Shown here: positions 27,848 through 36,136 of the stretch, one piece after another
Numbering within the stretch: position 1 is the stretch's first letter
How the letters are laid out: each line of letters begins with the position of its first letter
DNA from: Couchioplanes caeruleus
GTDB taxonomy: Bacteria; Actinomycetota; Actinomycetes; Mycobacteriales; Micromonosporaceae
Direction of reading: 5' to 3'
Length of the DNA stretch: 64,000 nucleotides
NCBI RefSeq assembly: GCF_003751945.1
Contig: NZ_RJKL01000001.1
Location: forward strand, 5,022,001-5,086,000
Program-made: the position numbers and the translations under genes
Notes under the pieces: generated by a model
What the model was told of the DNA's origin: nothing
Database searches by the model: none
Seen by the model: the letters and a program-made list of their open reading frames with translations, nothing else

Positions 27848-28678
27848 GTGCGACGAGTCGATCTGGCGGATGCGGACTGTGGCATCGCGCAGGCGCTCGG
27901 CGTGCTGTCGGACTGGTGGACCTTCCTGGTCGTCCGCGACATCGCCGGCGGGGTGACCCGCTTCGACGCGCTGCACCGGGAGCTGGGCATGAGCCGTCGC
28001 GCGCTCACCGAGCGTCTCGGCGGTCTGGTCGAGCACGGCGTGCTGCGGCGGGTGGCGTATTCCGAGCATCCGCCCCGCTACGACTACCTGCTGACGGCCA
28101 AGGGCGAGGGGCTGCTGCCCGTACTCATCGCCCTGCAGGACTGGGGCACCCGGCACGTGATGGGCGACGGCTCGCTGACCGCGACGGCCGCCCCCACGTC
28201 CGCCGAGGCGCAGCGCGTGCACGCTCTGGTGGGCCGCCGGATCGCGCACCTGACGGTCGAGGCGCCCACGGTGCTGTACTTCTTCCCCGGCGCCTACGCC
28301 CCCGGGACCCAGGAATATCCGCCCGGCTGGGGCGACATCCCCGGGGCCGGCGGCTGCACCCTCGAATCGGCCACCTATGCCGCGCGGGCCGCCGACTTCG
28401 CCGCGCACGGCGTCGAGATCCGCGGGGTCAGCACCCAGCGGCCGGATCAGCTCGAGGCCTTCGCGGCGTACGCGAAGCTGCCGTTCCCGCTGCTGTCGGA
28501 CACCGACGGCAAGCTTGCCGCGAGCCTGCGCCTGCCGACCTTCCGTGCCGCCGGCACCGACCGGTTCAAGCGCCTGACGCTGCTCGTCGACGACACCACG
28601 ACGATCCGCGCGGTCCAGTTCCCGGTCACCGACCCCGCGGGATCCGTCGCCGAGATGCTCGAACTCATATCGAGCTGA
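27848..28678 (+). CDS. HxlR-type winged helix fused to a peroxiredoxin-like domain
   Basis: A 276-residue two-domain protein. Residues 1-100 are an HxlR/MarR-like winged helix (CGIAQALGVLSDWWTFLVVR, then MSRRALTERLGGLVEHGVL) with an N-terminal Cys at position 11, where HxlR redox sensors carry theirs. Residues from about 130 form a peroxiredoxin-like thioredoxin fold (LYFFPGAYAPG, GWGDIPGAGGCTLES, GVSTQ) with a likely peroxidatic C170; the second Cys common in relatives is Ser/Ala. It probably regulates the divergent MFS pump and itself in response to peroxide or electrophiles, which is inference. Confidence 0.85.
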   Translation: MRRVDLADADCGIAQALGVLSDWWTFLVVRDIAGGVTRFDALHRELGMSRRALTERLGGLVEHGVLRRVAYSEHPPRYDYLLTAKGEGLLPVLIALQDWGTRHVMGDGSLTATAAPTSAEAQRVHALVGRRIAHLTVEAPTVLYFFPGAYAPGTQEYPPGWGDIPGAGGCTLESATYAARAADFAAHGVEIRGVSTQRPDQLEAFAAYAKLPFPLLSDTDGKLAASLRLPTFRAAGTDRFKRLTLLVDDTTTIRAVQFPVTDPAGSVAEMLELISS

Positions 28679-28725
28679 GAAACATCCCTCTCCGATGGGA
28701 CCGCGGACGGCGCTACGGTGGGACC

Positions 28726-30522
28726 GTGCGTTCTCCCTCCGTGTCCCGGTATTCGGCCGGGCGGCTCTCGCCGATCCGCCGCGTCGCCGACCTCAAGCGC
28801 CTGCGCGACGAGCAGTTCGACGTGCTCGTCATCGGCGGCGGTGTCACCGGCGCCGGTGCGGCCCTGGACGCCGCCTCGCGCGGCCTGAGCGTGGCCCTCG
28901 TCGAGGCACGCGACCTGGCCTCCGGCACGTCCAGCCGGTCCAGCAAGCTGATCCACGGCGGCCTGCGCTACCTGGAGCAGCTCGAGCTGCACCTCGTGCA
29001 CGAGGCCCTGACCGAGCGCGGCCTGCTCACCAGCCGCCTCGCCCCGCACCTCGTGCGGCCGGTGCCGATCCTGGTGCCGCTCGAGCCGGCCTCGCCGCCC
29101 GCCCGCGTGTGGCACCGCCTCTACTACGGGCTCGGCGTCGCCGCGTACGACGCGTTCGCCGGCGTATTCGGCTCGGGCCGCGGCATGCCGCTGCACCGGC
29201 ACCTGACCCGCGACGGCGCGCGGCACATCTTCCCCAGCCTGCGCGCGGACCGCATCACCGGAGCGATCCGCTACTACGACGGGCAGGTCGACGACGCCCG
29301 CCTGGTGGTCAACCTGGCCCGGACCGCCGCCAGCCTCGGCGCCGCCGTGGTGACCAGCGCGCGGGTCACCGGCTTCATCCGCGAGGCGCGCGAGGTCGTC
29401 GGCGTACGGGTCCGCGACCTGGAGGCGCCCGGCTCACCCGAGATCGAGGTCCGCGCCCGCACCGTCGTGGCCGCCACCGGGGTGTGGAGCGACGACATGT
29501 CACGCATGCTCAGCGACGTCGGCGTCCGCCCGGGCCTGCGGGTCCGCGCCTCCAAGGGCGTCCACCTCGTCGTGCCGCGCTCGGCGATCACCGGCGACGC
29601 CGGGCTGATCCTGCGCACACCCACGTCGGTCCTGTTCGTCATCCCGTGGGGCGGCCACTGGATCATCGGCACCACCGACACCGACTGGGAGCTCGACAGG
29701 TCGCACCCCGCCGCGTCCGCCCGCGACATCAGCTACCTGCTCGACCAGGTCAACACGGTGCTGGACCGCCCGCTCACCACCGACGACATCGAGGGCGTCT
29801 ACGCCGGCCTGCGTCCCCTGCTCTCCGGCGAGGCCGACTCGACCTCGAAGCTGTCCCGCGAGCACGCCGTGGTCGAGCCCATGCTCGGGCTGCTGCTCGT
29901 CGCCGGCGGCAAGTACACGACCTATCGGGTGATGGCCGCCGACGTCATCGACCGGGCGGTGCGCCGCCTCGGCATCGACCGGCCGTCGCGCACCGACCAG
30001 CTCCCGCTGCTGGGCGCGGACGGATACGAGGCGGCGTGGCGCGACCGACAGGACACCGCCCGGCGGCACGGCGTCACGGCCGGGGTGGTCGAGCACCTGC
30101 TGGAGCGCTACGGCACCCTCTCGGTCCACCTGCTCGCCATGATCGCGGCCGAGCCGGAGCTGGCCACGCCGCTCACCGGTGCCCCCGAATATCTGGCGGC
30201 CGAGATCGCGTACGCGGCCACCGCCGAGGGTGCCCTGCACCTCGACGACGTGCTCACCCGCCGTACCCGGATCTCCATCGAGACCCCGCACCGCGGCGCC
30301 GAGACGGCCCGGCACGCCGCCGAGGTCATGGGTGACGCGCTGGGCTGGGACGAGGCCGTCCGGACCCGCGAGATCGAGCACTACCTCGCGCGGGTCGAGG
30401 CGGAACGGCAGTCGCAGAAGATGCCCGACGACCTCACCGCGGACGCGGCCCGGCTCGGCGTTCCGGACGTACGCGGGTACGCCGCGGACCGTGGGACGGA
30501 TCTGCTGCACGTCGACCTGTGA
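28726..30522 (+). CDS. glpD: Glycerol-3-phosphate dehydrogenase, aerobic FAD type
   Basis: A 598-residue flavoprotein oxidising glycerol-3-phosphate to dihydroxyacetone phosphate at the membrane. The FAD-binding motif is VIGGGVTGAGAALDAA, with SGTSSRSSKLIHGGLRYLEQ and the C-terminal-domain start SREHAVVE typical of GlpD. The length fits the family. GTG 28726 follows TACGGT (28714-28719) by 6 nt, suggesting a leaderless transcript. Its stop overlaps the DUF4031 gene by 4 bp. No glpK or glpF is nearby. Confidence 0.93.
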   Translation: MRSPSVSRYSAGRLSPIRRVADLKRLRDEQFDVLVIGGGVTGAGAALDAASRGLSVALVEARDLASGTSSRSSKLIHGGLRYLEQLELHLVHEALTERGLLTSRLAPHLVRPVPILVPLEPASPPARVWHRLYYGLGVAAYDAFAGVFGSGRGMPLHRHLTRDGARHIFPSLRADRITGAIRYYDGQVDDARLVVNLARTAASLGAAVVTSARVTGFIREAREVVGVRVRDLEAPGSPEIEVRARTVVAATGVWSDDMSRMLSDVGVRPGLRVRASKGVHLVVPRSAITGDAGLILRTPTSVLFVIPWGGHWIIGTTDTDWELDRSHPAASARDISYLLDQVNTVLDRPLTTDDIEGVYAGLRPLLSGEADSTSKLSREHAVVEPMLGLLLVAGGKYTTYRVMAADVIDRAVRRLGIDRPSRTDQLPLLGADGYEAAWRDRQDTARRHGVTAGVVEHLLERYGTLSVHLLAMIAAEPELATPLTGAPEYLAAEIAYAATAEGALHLDDVLTRRTRISIETPHRGAETARHAAEVMGDALGWDEAVRTREIEHYLARVEAERQSQKMPDDLTADAARLGVPDVRGYAADRGTDLLHVDL

Positions 30523-30791
30523 TCCTCGTCGACGAGCCGCGCTGGCCGGCCCGGGGACGCCTCTGGGCCCATCTGGTCAGCGACGTCTCGTTCGACGAGC
30601 TGCACGTCTTCGCGGAGATGCTCGGCGCGCCCCGGCGCGGGTTCGACCGCGATCACTACGACATCCCGGAGTCACGCTTCGCGATGGCGCTGTGGCTCGG
30701 CGCCACCCTGGTGTCGTCCCGCGAGCTCTCCGCCCGCCTGCGGGAGGCCGGGCTGCGCCGCCCGAAGCACCTCAGCCGGCCGACGCCCTGA
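30519..30791 (+). CDS. DUF4031 protein
   Basis: A 90-residue protein beginning MILVDEPRWPARGRLWAHLV, the DUF4031 signature, with DHYDIPESRFAMAL later. The family is small, widespread in actinobacteria and of unknown function. The GTG overlaps the glpD stop by 4 bp, so the two are co-translated. Confidence 0.85.
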   Translation: MILVDEPRWPARGRLWAHLVSDVSFDELHVFAEMLGAPRRGFDRDHYDIPESRFAMALWLGATLVSSRELSARLREAGLRRPKHLSRPTP

Positions 30792-30845
30792 GCTCCTCGG
30801 CCGGCGGCCTGAGCTCCTCAGCCGGCCAGCGCCCTGAGTTCCTTC
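30777..30845. repeat. Imperfect 44-bp duplication at convergent gene ends
   Basis: GCCGGCCGACGCCCTGAGCT at 30777 recurs at about 30821 as GCCGGCCAGCGCCCTGAGTT, with a half copy (CTGAGCTCCTC) between them. It covers the stop codons of the DUF4031 gene and the HD-domain gene, suggesting local tandem duplication of the junction. Confidence 0.6.
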
Positions 30846-31468
30846 TCCAGGTTGGCGCGCGCCCGGGCCTCCCATGCCGCGTGCAGCGGTGCGTGGCGGT
30901 AGATCGCCGGCAGTTCCAGTAGCGACACGAGCACCTGCGCCCGGGCCGCCCGGAAGGCTTCGTCGGGCACGTGGGCGTACTCGCGGCGGATCGCCTCGGT
31001 GTAGGCCGCGTACCGGTCGGGCTCGGCGGCCAGGATGGCGAGGTCCGCGTCGCAGAGCAGCTCGCCGTCCGGGTCGGTCTCCCCGGTCGCGTGGCCGGCG
31101 GTCAGCCCGACCAGGCGCGCCACCTCGGCCGCGACCTGCGGTGGAGTGCCCAGCGTCGTCAGCAACCCTTCGGCGAACTCGGCGCTGTCGCGCTCGTTGG
31201 CGTCGCCGAGGGCCCGGGGGTCGTAGATCGCGTCGTGCATCCAGGCGGCGAGGCGTACCCGGTCCGGGGCGGCGGCCAGGTCCGCGTACTCGTCGACCAC
31301 GTCCAGCACCGCGGTTAGATGGGTCACGTCGTGGTACTGCCGCTGCGGCTCCGACCAGCGCCCGAGCAGGTAGCCACCGGCGGCCTCGAGGTCCGGCTCC
31401 GCGGCGGACGCTCCGGCGCCCCGTGCCGCGGCCACCCATCGGTCGAGAAGAGTTGTCACGGCCGCCAT
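30818..31468 (-). CDS. HD-domain metal-dependent phosphohydrolase-like protein
   Basis: A 216-residue predicted N-terminal-nucleophile-like HD-fold protein. Metal ligands are likely the His in QYHDVTHL, the pair in AAWMHDAIYD, and the Asp in LLCDADLAIL. Members act on nucleotides or are uncharacterised. ATG 31468 begins MAAVTTLLDRWV. It is convergent with the DUF4031 gene and divergent from the PrsW-like gene. Confidence 0.78.
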   Translation of the reverse strand: MAAVTTLLDRWVAAARGAGASAAEPDLEAAGGYLLGRWSEPQRQYHDVTHLTAVLDVVDEYADLAAAPDRVRLAAWMHDAIYDPRALGDANERDSAEFAEGLLTTLGTPPQVAAEVARLVGLTAGHATGETDPDGELLCDADLAILAAEPDRYAAYTEAIRREYAHVPDEAFRAARAQVLVSLLELPAIYRHAPLHAAWEARARANLEKELRALAG

Positions 31469-31572
31469 CCTGGCACGCCCGGCGGTGGGGATCGCACCGT
31501 GACCGGAGCGGTCTTGATCCTTTGCGCGGCCGTGGGCCCGCCGGGGCGGGGCGGGGTGGCTACGCTGGCGGC

Positions 31573-33309
31573 ATGGCCGACGAAGTTCCCGGAGGACCGC
31601 CCGATGCGGCGCCGCACCCGGCACACGGGGCGTTTCCGGGCCCGGCGCAGCCGGTGACCGATCCCGCCGCTCCCGCCGAGACGGCCCAGCCGTCGGACGA
31701 TGCCATGCACTCGGGCGATGTCAGGCACTCGGGCGATGTCAGGCACTCGGGCGATGTCACGCATGCCATGCCGCTCGGCCAGGGCTATCAGCCGCCGGAT
31801 CTCGCGCATCTGCCGCCCATGCCGGGCCGCCGGGCCGGGTGGCGCCGCTGGCTGCCGCTCGCGGGCATCATCAGCTTCATCGCCGCCTGCGCGATCGCGA
31901 TGCTGGTCATCCTCGGCTTCAGCAACGGCCCGGTCGGCCTGGTCGTCGGCCTCACCGCCGCCATCCTGCCGGTTCCGGTGCTGGTTAGCTGCTTCCTGTG
32001 GCTGGACCGCTACGAGCCGGAGCCGATCCGCTACCTGCTCTTCTGCTTCGCCTGGGGCTCGGCCGTCGCCACCCTCGTGGCCATCGGGGTCAACAGCGGG
32101 GCCGCGTGGGCCTTCGACAAGCTGGGCCTGCCCGAGGCGCTGGTCGCGGTCCTCGTGGCGCCCTTCATCGAGGAGTCGATGAAGGCGCTCGGCCCGATGC
32201 TGTTGTTCTGGCGCCGCCGCCGGGAGTGGTCCGGCATCACCGACGGCATCGTCTACTGTGGCCTCTCCGCGCTGGGCTTCGCGATGGTGGAGAACGTGCT
32301 CTACCTCGGCGGCCACGGCTACGCGGCGGGCGCCGACCAGTACGGACCGGCCACCGGCGTGCAGAACCTCTTCTTGATCTTCATTGTGCGCATCCTGTTC
32401 ACCGGCTTCGCGCACCCGCTGTTCACCGCGATGTCCGGTATCGGCCTGGGCGTCGCGGCCCGCTCGGCGGACCGCCGGGTGCGCTGGCTCGCGCCGATCG
32501 CCGGCCTGCTGCTCGCGATGATCCTGCACGGCCTCTTCAACCTGCTGCCCACGCTCTCGGTGGCCACCGGTGAGACCTTGATCATGCTGTACGGGTACCT
32601 CGGCTTCATGGTCCCGTTCTTCTTCGCGACGCTGGGCTTCGCGATCGCGTTGCGTGGTTACGAGGGGCGGCTCAGCGAGCGGATCCTGCCGCACTACGTA
32701 CGGACCGGCTGGTTGTCACCGCCGGAGGTGGCGACGCTGGGCAGCCTGGGCCGCCGGCATTCCGCCCGCCAGTGGGCGAAGCGGGTCGCGGGCGAGCCGG
32801 GCCTGCGGGCCATGCGCGGCTTCCAGTCGGCGTCGACGCAGCTCGCCCTGCTGCGCGACGGCATGCAGCGCGGCCTCCATCGCGGCCCCGCCGAGCTGCG
32901 CGGGGCGCAGGAGGAGGAGCGCAAGCTGCTCACCGACATCTCCGGCTACCGGTCGGTGTTCGTGGGCCGTGACCCGCGGATGCCGCAGGCCTTCTGGGAC
33001 GGCGTCAACTACCAGATCGCATTCCCGGACGGCGTGACCCGCACGGTCGGCATGCCGGACGAGCCGGTCGTTCCGGTGCCGGTCCGCATGCCACCCCCCA
33101 TGCCGGTGTACGCCGGCTACGGCCCGCCGCCGGGTTACGGCGCGCCGCCGCTCGGCTACGGTCCGGCCCCCGGCTACGGCCCGCCCCCCGGCTACGGCCC
33201 GCCCCCCGGCTACGGCCCGCCCCCCGGCTACGGTCCGCCGCCCAATTACGGTCCGCCGCCCGGTTATGGCCCGCCACCCGGTTATGGCCCGCCGCCGGCT
33301 GGTTACTAA
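31573..33309 (+). CDS. PrsW-family intramembrane metalloprotease
   Basis: A 578-residue membrane protein. The central part (about 95-370) has eight or so helices and the PrsW motifs: FIEESMKALG, GFAMVENVLY, FAHPLFTAMSG and ILHGLFN. PrsW proteins cleave anti-sigma factors or other membrane proteins. The N-terminal tail carries three HSGDV repeats and the C-terminal tail is a long series of GYGPPP repeats. ATG 31573 follows TACGCT by 6 nt. It overlaps the convergent GroES-like gene by 4 bp. Substrate unknown. Confidence 0.88.
   Translation: MADEVPGGPPDAAPHPAHGAFPGPAQPVTDPAAPAETAQPSDDAMHSGDVRHSGDVRHSGDVTHAMPLGQGYQPPDLAHLPPMPGRRAGWRRWLPLAGIISFIAACAIAMLVILGFSNGPVGLVVGLTAAILPVPVLVSCFLWLDRYEPEPIRYLLFCFAWGSAVATLVAIGVNSGAAWAFDKLGLPEALVAVLVAPFIEESMKALGPMLLFWRRRREWSGITDGIVYCGLSALGFAMVENVLYLGGHGYAAGADQYGPATGVQNLFLIFIVRILFTGFAHPLFTAMSGIGLGVAARSADRRVRWLAPIAGLLLAMILHGLFNLLPTLSVATGETLIMLYGYLGFMVPFFFATLGFAIALRGYEGRLSERILPHYVRTGWLSPPEVATLGSLGRRHSARQWAKRVAGEPGLRAMRGFQSASTQLALLRDGMQRGLHRGPAELRGAQEEERKLLTDISGYRSVFVGRDPRMPQAFWDGVNYQIAFPDGVTRTVGMPDEPVVPVPVRMPPPMPVYAGYGPPPGYGAPPLGYGPAPGYGPPPGYGPPPGYGPPPGYGPPPNYGPPPGYGPPPGYGPPPAGY
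31708..31761 (+). repeat. 18-bp tandem repeat, three copies
   Basis: Three nearly identical 18-bp units start at 31708, 31726 and 31744 (CACTCGGGCGATGTCAGG). They encode HSGDVR, HSGDVR and HSGDVT in the N-terminal tail of the PrsW-like protein. Confidence 0.9.
33112..33300 (+). repeat. GYGPPP-encoding tandem repeats
   Basis: About ten units of 15-18 bp (core GGCTACGGCCCGCC) encode a Gly-Tyr-Gly-Pro-Pro-Pro tail at the end of the PrsW-like protein. The copies differ mainly at third positions, so selection keeps the peptide. Confidence 0.9.
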
Positions 33310-33644
33310 AGGTAGAGGCCGGTCCCGTCGGATTCCACGCGGCTCGCCGCCACCGCGTGCACGTCGCGCTCGCGGAGCAGCACGTACTCCTTGCCGTGCA
33401 GTTCCACCTCCGCGCGCTCCTCGGGGTCGAACAGGACCCGGTCGCCGACGACGATGGACCGCACGTTCGGGCCCACGCCGACCGCCTTGGCCCAGGACAG
33501 GCGGCGGCCCATCGAGGCGGTGGCGGGGATGACGATGCCTGCGCTCGAACGACGTTCCCCCTCGCCGCCGTCGAGCCGCACGAGGACACGGTCGTGCAGC
33601 ATGCGGATGGGCAGACCGGCCTCTGTCTGGGTGTCGGTGCTCAC
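33306..33644 (-). CDS. GroES-like co-chaperonin (Cpn10 family)
   Basis: A 112-residue protein of the Cpn10 fold: LHDRVLVRLDG, an SAGIVIPATA segment at the mobile-loop border, and VGDRVLFDPE. It differs from classical GroES in the mobile loop (GGEGERRS) and in a C-terminal ELHGKEYVLLRERDVHAV. It lies about 8 kb from groEL, without CIRCE. It could cap the stand-alone GroEL or be a specialised paralogue. Convergent, 4-bp overlap with the PrsW-like gene. Confidence 0.83.
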   Translation of the reverse strand: MSTDTQTEAGLPIRMLHDRVLVRLDGGEGERRSSAGIVIPATASMGRRLSWAKAVGVGPNVRSIVVGDRVLFDPEERAEVELHGKEYVLLRERDVHAVAASRVESDGTGLYL

Positions 33645-33709
33645 GGCAAGGACGGTACGCCCCGTGCCTGGCCGGAACGCGTGCCGGTCTCGACTACGGT
33701 GGGAACCGC

Positions 33710-34993
33710 GTGTCGACGGGCAAGGGGGTTGAGCGGTTGAGCCGCTTGCAGCGAGTACGGGCCAACCTTCGCAAGGCGTACGAAGCGGGCCGCGAATCCG
33801 TGCGGACGGCCCGGGTCGAGGTCGAGCGCCCGGCCGATGACGCCGGGGTCGAATACGAACCCCCGCCGCCGGTCGTCGAGCACCACTCGACGGCCAGCAA
33901 GGACGACGCCGAGGTGCCGCATTCCCTGCGCATCGCCGCCGCCTGGTCGTGGCGGCTGATCGTGGTCGGCGTGGTGGGGTGGGTGCTGCTCCGCTTCATC
34001 GGCACCATCAGCATCGTGGTGGTCCCGCTGGCGATCGCCCTGCTCCTGTCGGCGCTGCTGGCCCCGGCGGTGGGTTGGCTGCTGAAGCTGCGGCTGCCGC
34101 CCTCGCTGGCCACGTTCCTGGTGCTGATCGGTGGGATCGGGGCGGTGGCGGGCACGCTGACCCTGGTGGTGAACCAATTCGTCGACGGGGTGCCGGAGCT
34201 CGCCGACAACGCCAGTGCGGGCATCCGGCAGATCCAGGAGTGGGCCCGCAACGGGCCGCTGCACCTCAACGACGACCAGGTCACCCGGGCGATCGAGTCG
34301 GGCCGGGACTGGGTCGACTCGCACACCTCACAGCTCACGGCGACCGGCTTCGCGACCGCCACCACCCTGGCCGAGGTCCTGACCGGGGCGCTGCTGGTGA
34401 TCTTCGCGACATTCTTCTTCCTGCGCGACGGCCGCAAGATCTGGCGCTTCCTGGTGCGCCTCTTCCCCGTCGCCGCCCGCTGGAGCCTGTCCGACGCCGG
34501 CGACGCCTCGTGGGCGACGCTCGGCTCCTACGTCCGGGCGACGGTGCTGGTGGCCTTCATCGACGCGGCGGGCATCGGCCTGGCGCTGGTGATCCTGGAC
34601 GTCCCGTTCCCGTTCCCGCTGGCGGCGCTGGTGTTCCTCGGCGCCTTCATCCCGATCGTCGGCGCCAGCGTCTCCGGCGCGGTCGCGGTCCTCGTGGCCC
34701 TGGTCGACCAGGGCTGGATCGTCGCCCTGATCGTGCTCGGTGCCGTGATCGTGGTCCAGCAGGTCGAGGGCCACATCCTCCAGCCTCTGATCATGGGCCG
34801 GGCGGTGGCCATCCACCCGCTGGTCGTGATCATCGGCATCGCGTCGGGGGTGGTATTGGCGGGCATCATCGGCGCGCTGGTGGCGGTGCCGCTGATCGCG
34901 GTGCTCAACACGGGCGTCCGCCGGCTGGCCCGCCGGCGCCCGGAGATTCCCCCGGACGCGGTGGTGGTCACCGCCGGCGACGTGCGCCCCTGA
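33710..34993 (+). CDS. AI-2E family transporter
   Basis: A 427-residue membrane protein of the AI-2E (TqsA/PerM) family. An acidic N-terminal tail of about 85 residues is followed by seven or eight helices. Typical segments are VVVPLAIALLLSALLAP, FFLRDGRKIWRFLVRLFP, FLGAFIPIVGASVSGAVAVL and QQVEGHILQPLIMGRAV. Members export small molecules or ions; the cargo is unknown. GTG 33710 lies 9 nt after TACGGT. Confidence 0.87.
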   Translation: MSTGKGVERLSRLQRVRANLRKAYEAGRESVRTARVEVERPADDAGVEYEPPPPVVEHHSTASKDDAEVPHSLRIAAAWSWRLIVVGVVGWVLLRFIGTISIVVVPLAIALLLSALLAPAVGWLLKLRLPPSLATFLVLIGGIGAVAGTLTLVVNQFVDGVPELADNASAGIRQIQEWARNGPLHLNDDQVTRAIESGRDWVDSHTSQLTATGFATATTLAEVLTGALLVIFATFFFLRDGRKIWRFLVRLFPVAARWSLSDAGDASWATLGSYVRATVLVAFIDAAGIGLALVILDVPFPFPLAALVFLGAFIPIVGASVSGAVAVLVALVDQGWIVALIVLGAVIVVQQVEGHILQPLIMGRAVAIHPLVVIIGIASGVVLAGIIGALVAVPLIAVLNTGVRRLARRRPEIPPDAVVVTAGDVRP

Positions 34994-35001
34994 ACGGGAA
35001 A

Positions 35002-35037
35002 CGGTCACCCCTCTTCCTCGCCGAAGTGGGGTGACCG
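35002..35037. terminator. Hairpin terminator
   Basis: A perfect 10-bp stem, CGGTCACCCC (35002-35011) with GGGGTGACCG (35028-35037), and a 16-nt loop. It separates the convergent AI-2E family gene and lipoprotein gene. Confidence 0.85.
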
Positions 35038-35059
35038 GTGATCGTGCCATGGCAGGCGA

Positions 35060-35917
35060 CTAGCGGTTGAGCAAGTCGTACGTCTCGTCGGGCGCGTCCC
35101 GGATCTCGCCCTGCGGCTTGGTGGTCGGCTTCGCCGCGTCGTAGTCCTTGATCTCGATGACCCGCCGGTGTGCCGGCGCGTCGGTGGTGGCGGGCAGATC
35201 CAACGCCAGCCGCGTCAGCCGCCGCTGGCCGGTCAGGGTTGCCTCGAACGGCACCTTCTGCGCGGCGGACCCCATGGCGGTGATGTCCGACTGCACCCAG
35301 GGCGTGTTGTGGATCGGTACGGCAGACAGATCGACCGTTCCCTTGATCACCTCGCCGGTCCGGTCGGCGGTGACCACCGTGGTCAGCATCGCCGACGCGC
35401 CGCTGATGTCGGGCTGGTCGAGCCGCATCTCGCGGCTGCGGCCGTTCGGCTTGATCTTGGTGGTGTCCATCCGCATCCAGAACTTGCCACTGAGCGCCTC
35501 ATACACGGAGCGGAAGTCCGGTGGCAGCTCCGAGGGGTCGACCCGATCCTGCTCGGGCGTCTCGATGAGGAGCAACCGGTACTGCTTCCCGTCGACGAGC
35601 CGCACCTCCATCTTGCTGTCGCCGTCCTCCTTGTCCGGGGACGTGACGACGAGGGAGGCGCTGCGGCTCGGCAGGTGCATGGTGCCGGTCGTCTTCTCCT
35701 CGTGCCCGGTGGCGGTGAAGACGAAGTTGCCCTTCTGTAGCTCGGCCGCCGCGGCGGCCAGGTCCGCCCGAGCACCGTCGGCGGAGGCATTGCCGCTCGC
35801 GGCCGGGGCACCGGTGGCGCCGGTCGTCGTGGAGTCGTTGCCGGCGCAGCCGGTGAGTCCGAGGCTGAGGACGGCTATCGCCGCCATCGCGTGAAGGGGC
35901 CCCCGTGCGAGATTCAT
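35060..35917 (-). CDS. Lipoprotein, LppX/LprG-like
   Basis: A 285-residue exported lipoprotein with lipobox LSLGLTGC. The mature part begins with a Ser/Thr/Ala-rich linker, then a domain with GNFVFTATGHEEKTTG, MEVRLVDGKQYRLL and long beta-strand-like segments. The pattern resembles the LppX/LprG-type or DUF1396-like lipoproteins of actinobacteria, which bind lipids; the match is by pattern only. It sits on the outer membrane face. No operon partner. Confidence 0.72.
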   Translation of the reverse strand: MNLARGPLHAMAAIAVLSLGLTGCAGNDSTTTGATGAPAASGNASADGARADLAAAAAELQKGNFVFTATGHEEKTTGTMHLPSRSASLVVTSPDKEDGDSKMEVRLVDGKQYRLLLIETPEQDRVDPSELPPDFRSVYEALSGKFWMRMDTTKIKPNGRSREMRLDQPDISGASAMLTTVVTADRTGEVIKGTVDLSAVPIHNTPWVQSDITAMGSAAQKVPFEATLTGQRRLTRLALDLPATTDAPAHRRVIEIKDYDAAKPTTKPQGEIRDAPDETYDLLNR

Positions 35918-36136
35918 GTCTGTCGTGCTCCGTGCTCGTCCGGCGAGATGGCCGGTGGAATGGTCGCCGGACGATAGCCGGTCCTCCGGCGCCGATGCCG
36001 AGCATTATTCGCAAGCGTGACCTTGGCTACTCGCGCCGCGGCGCGGGCGGTCATGGTTGTCCGGCGCCTGCCCCGCAGGATGGCGCGTTGCGTTCGGCCC
36101 GCGGCGGCTTCGAGGTCGTCATGCGCGGCGGGGCCG
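35918..36136. other. Intergenic region
   Basis: A 219-bp gap between two minus-strand genes. It holds the promoter of the lipoprotein gene and the 3' flank of the helicase gene. I see no terminator, operator or conserved RNA in it. Confidence 0.5.

Noticed and set aside
26560..30522. A continuous plus-strand open frame of about 1,320 codons
   Set aside because: Only its last 598 codons (from 28726) are glpD. The upstream part runs antisense to the MFS gene and out of frame with the HxlR gene and has no protein-like composition; it is open because of high GC.
33112..33300. Regularly spaced repeats that could suggest a CRISPR array
   Set aside because: The repeats are contiguous, in frame and encode a GYGPPP tail; there are no unique spacers and no cas genes.
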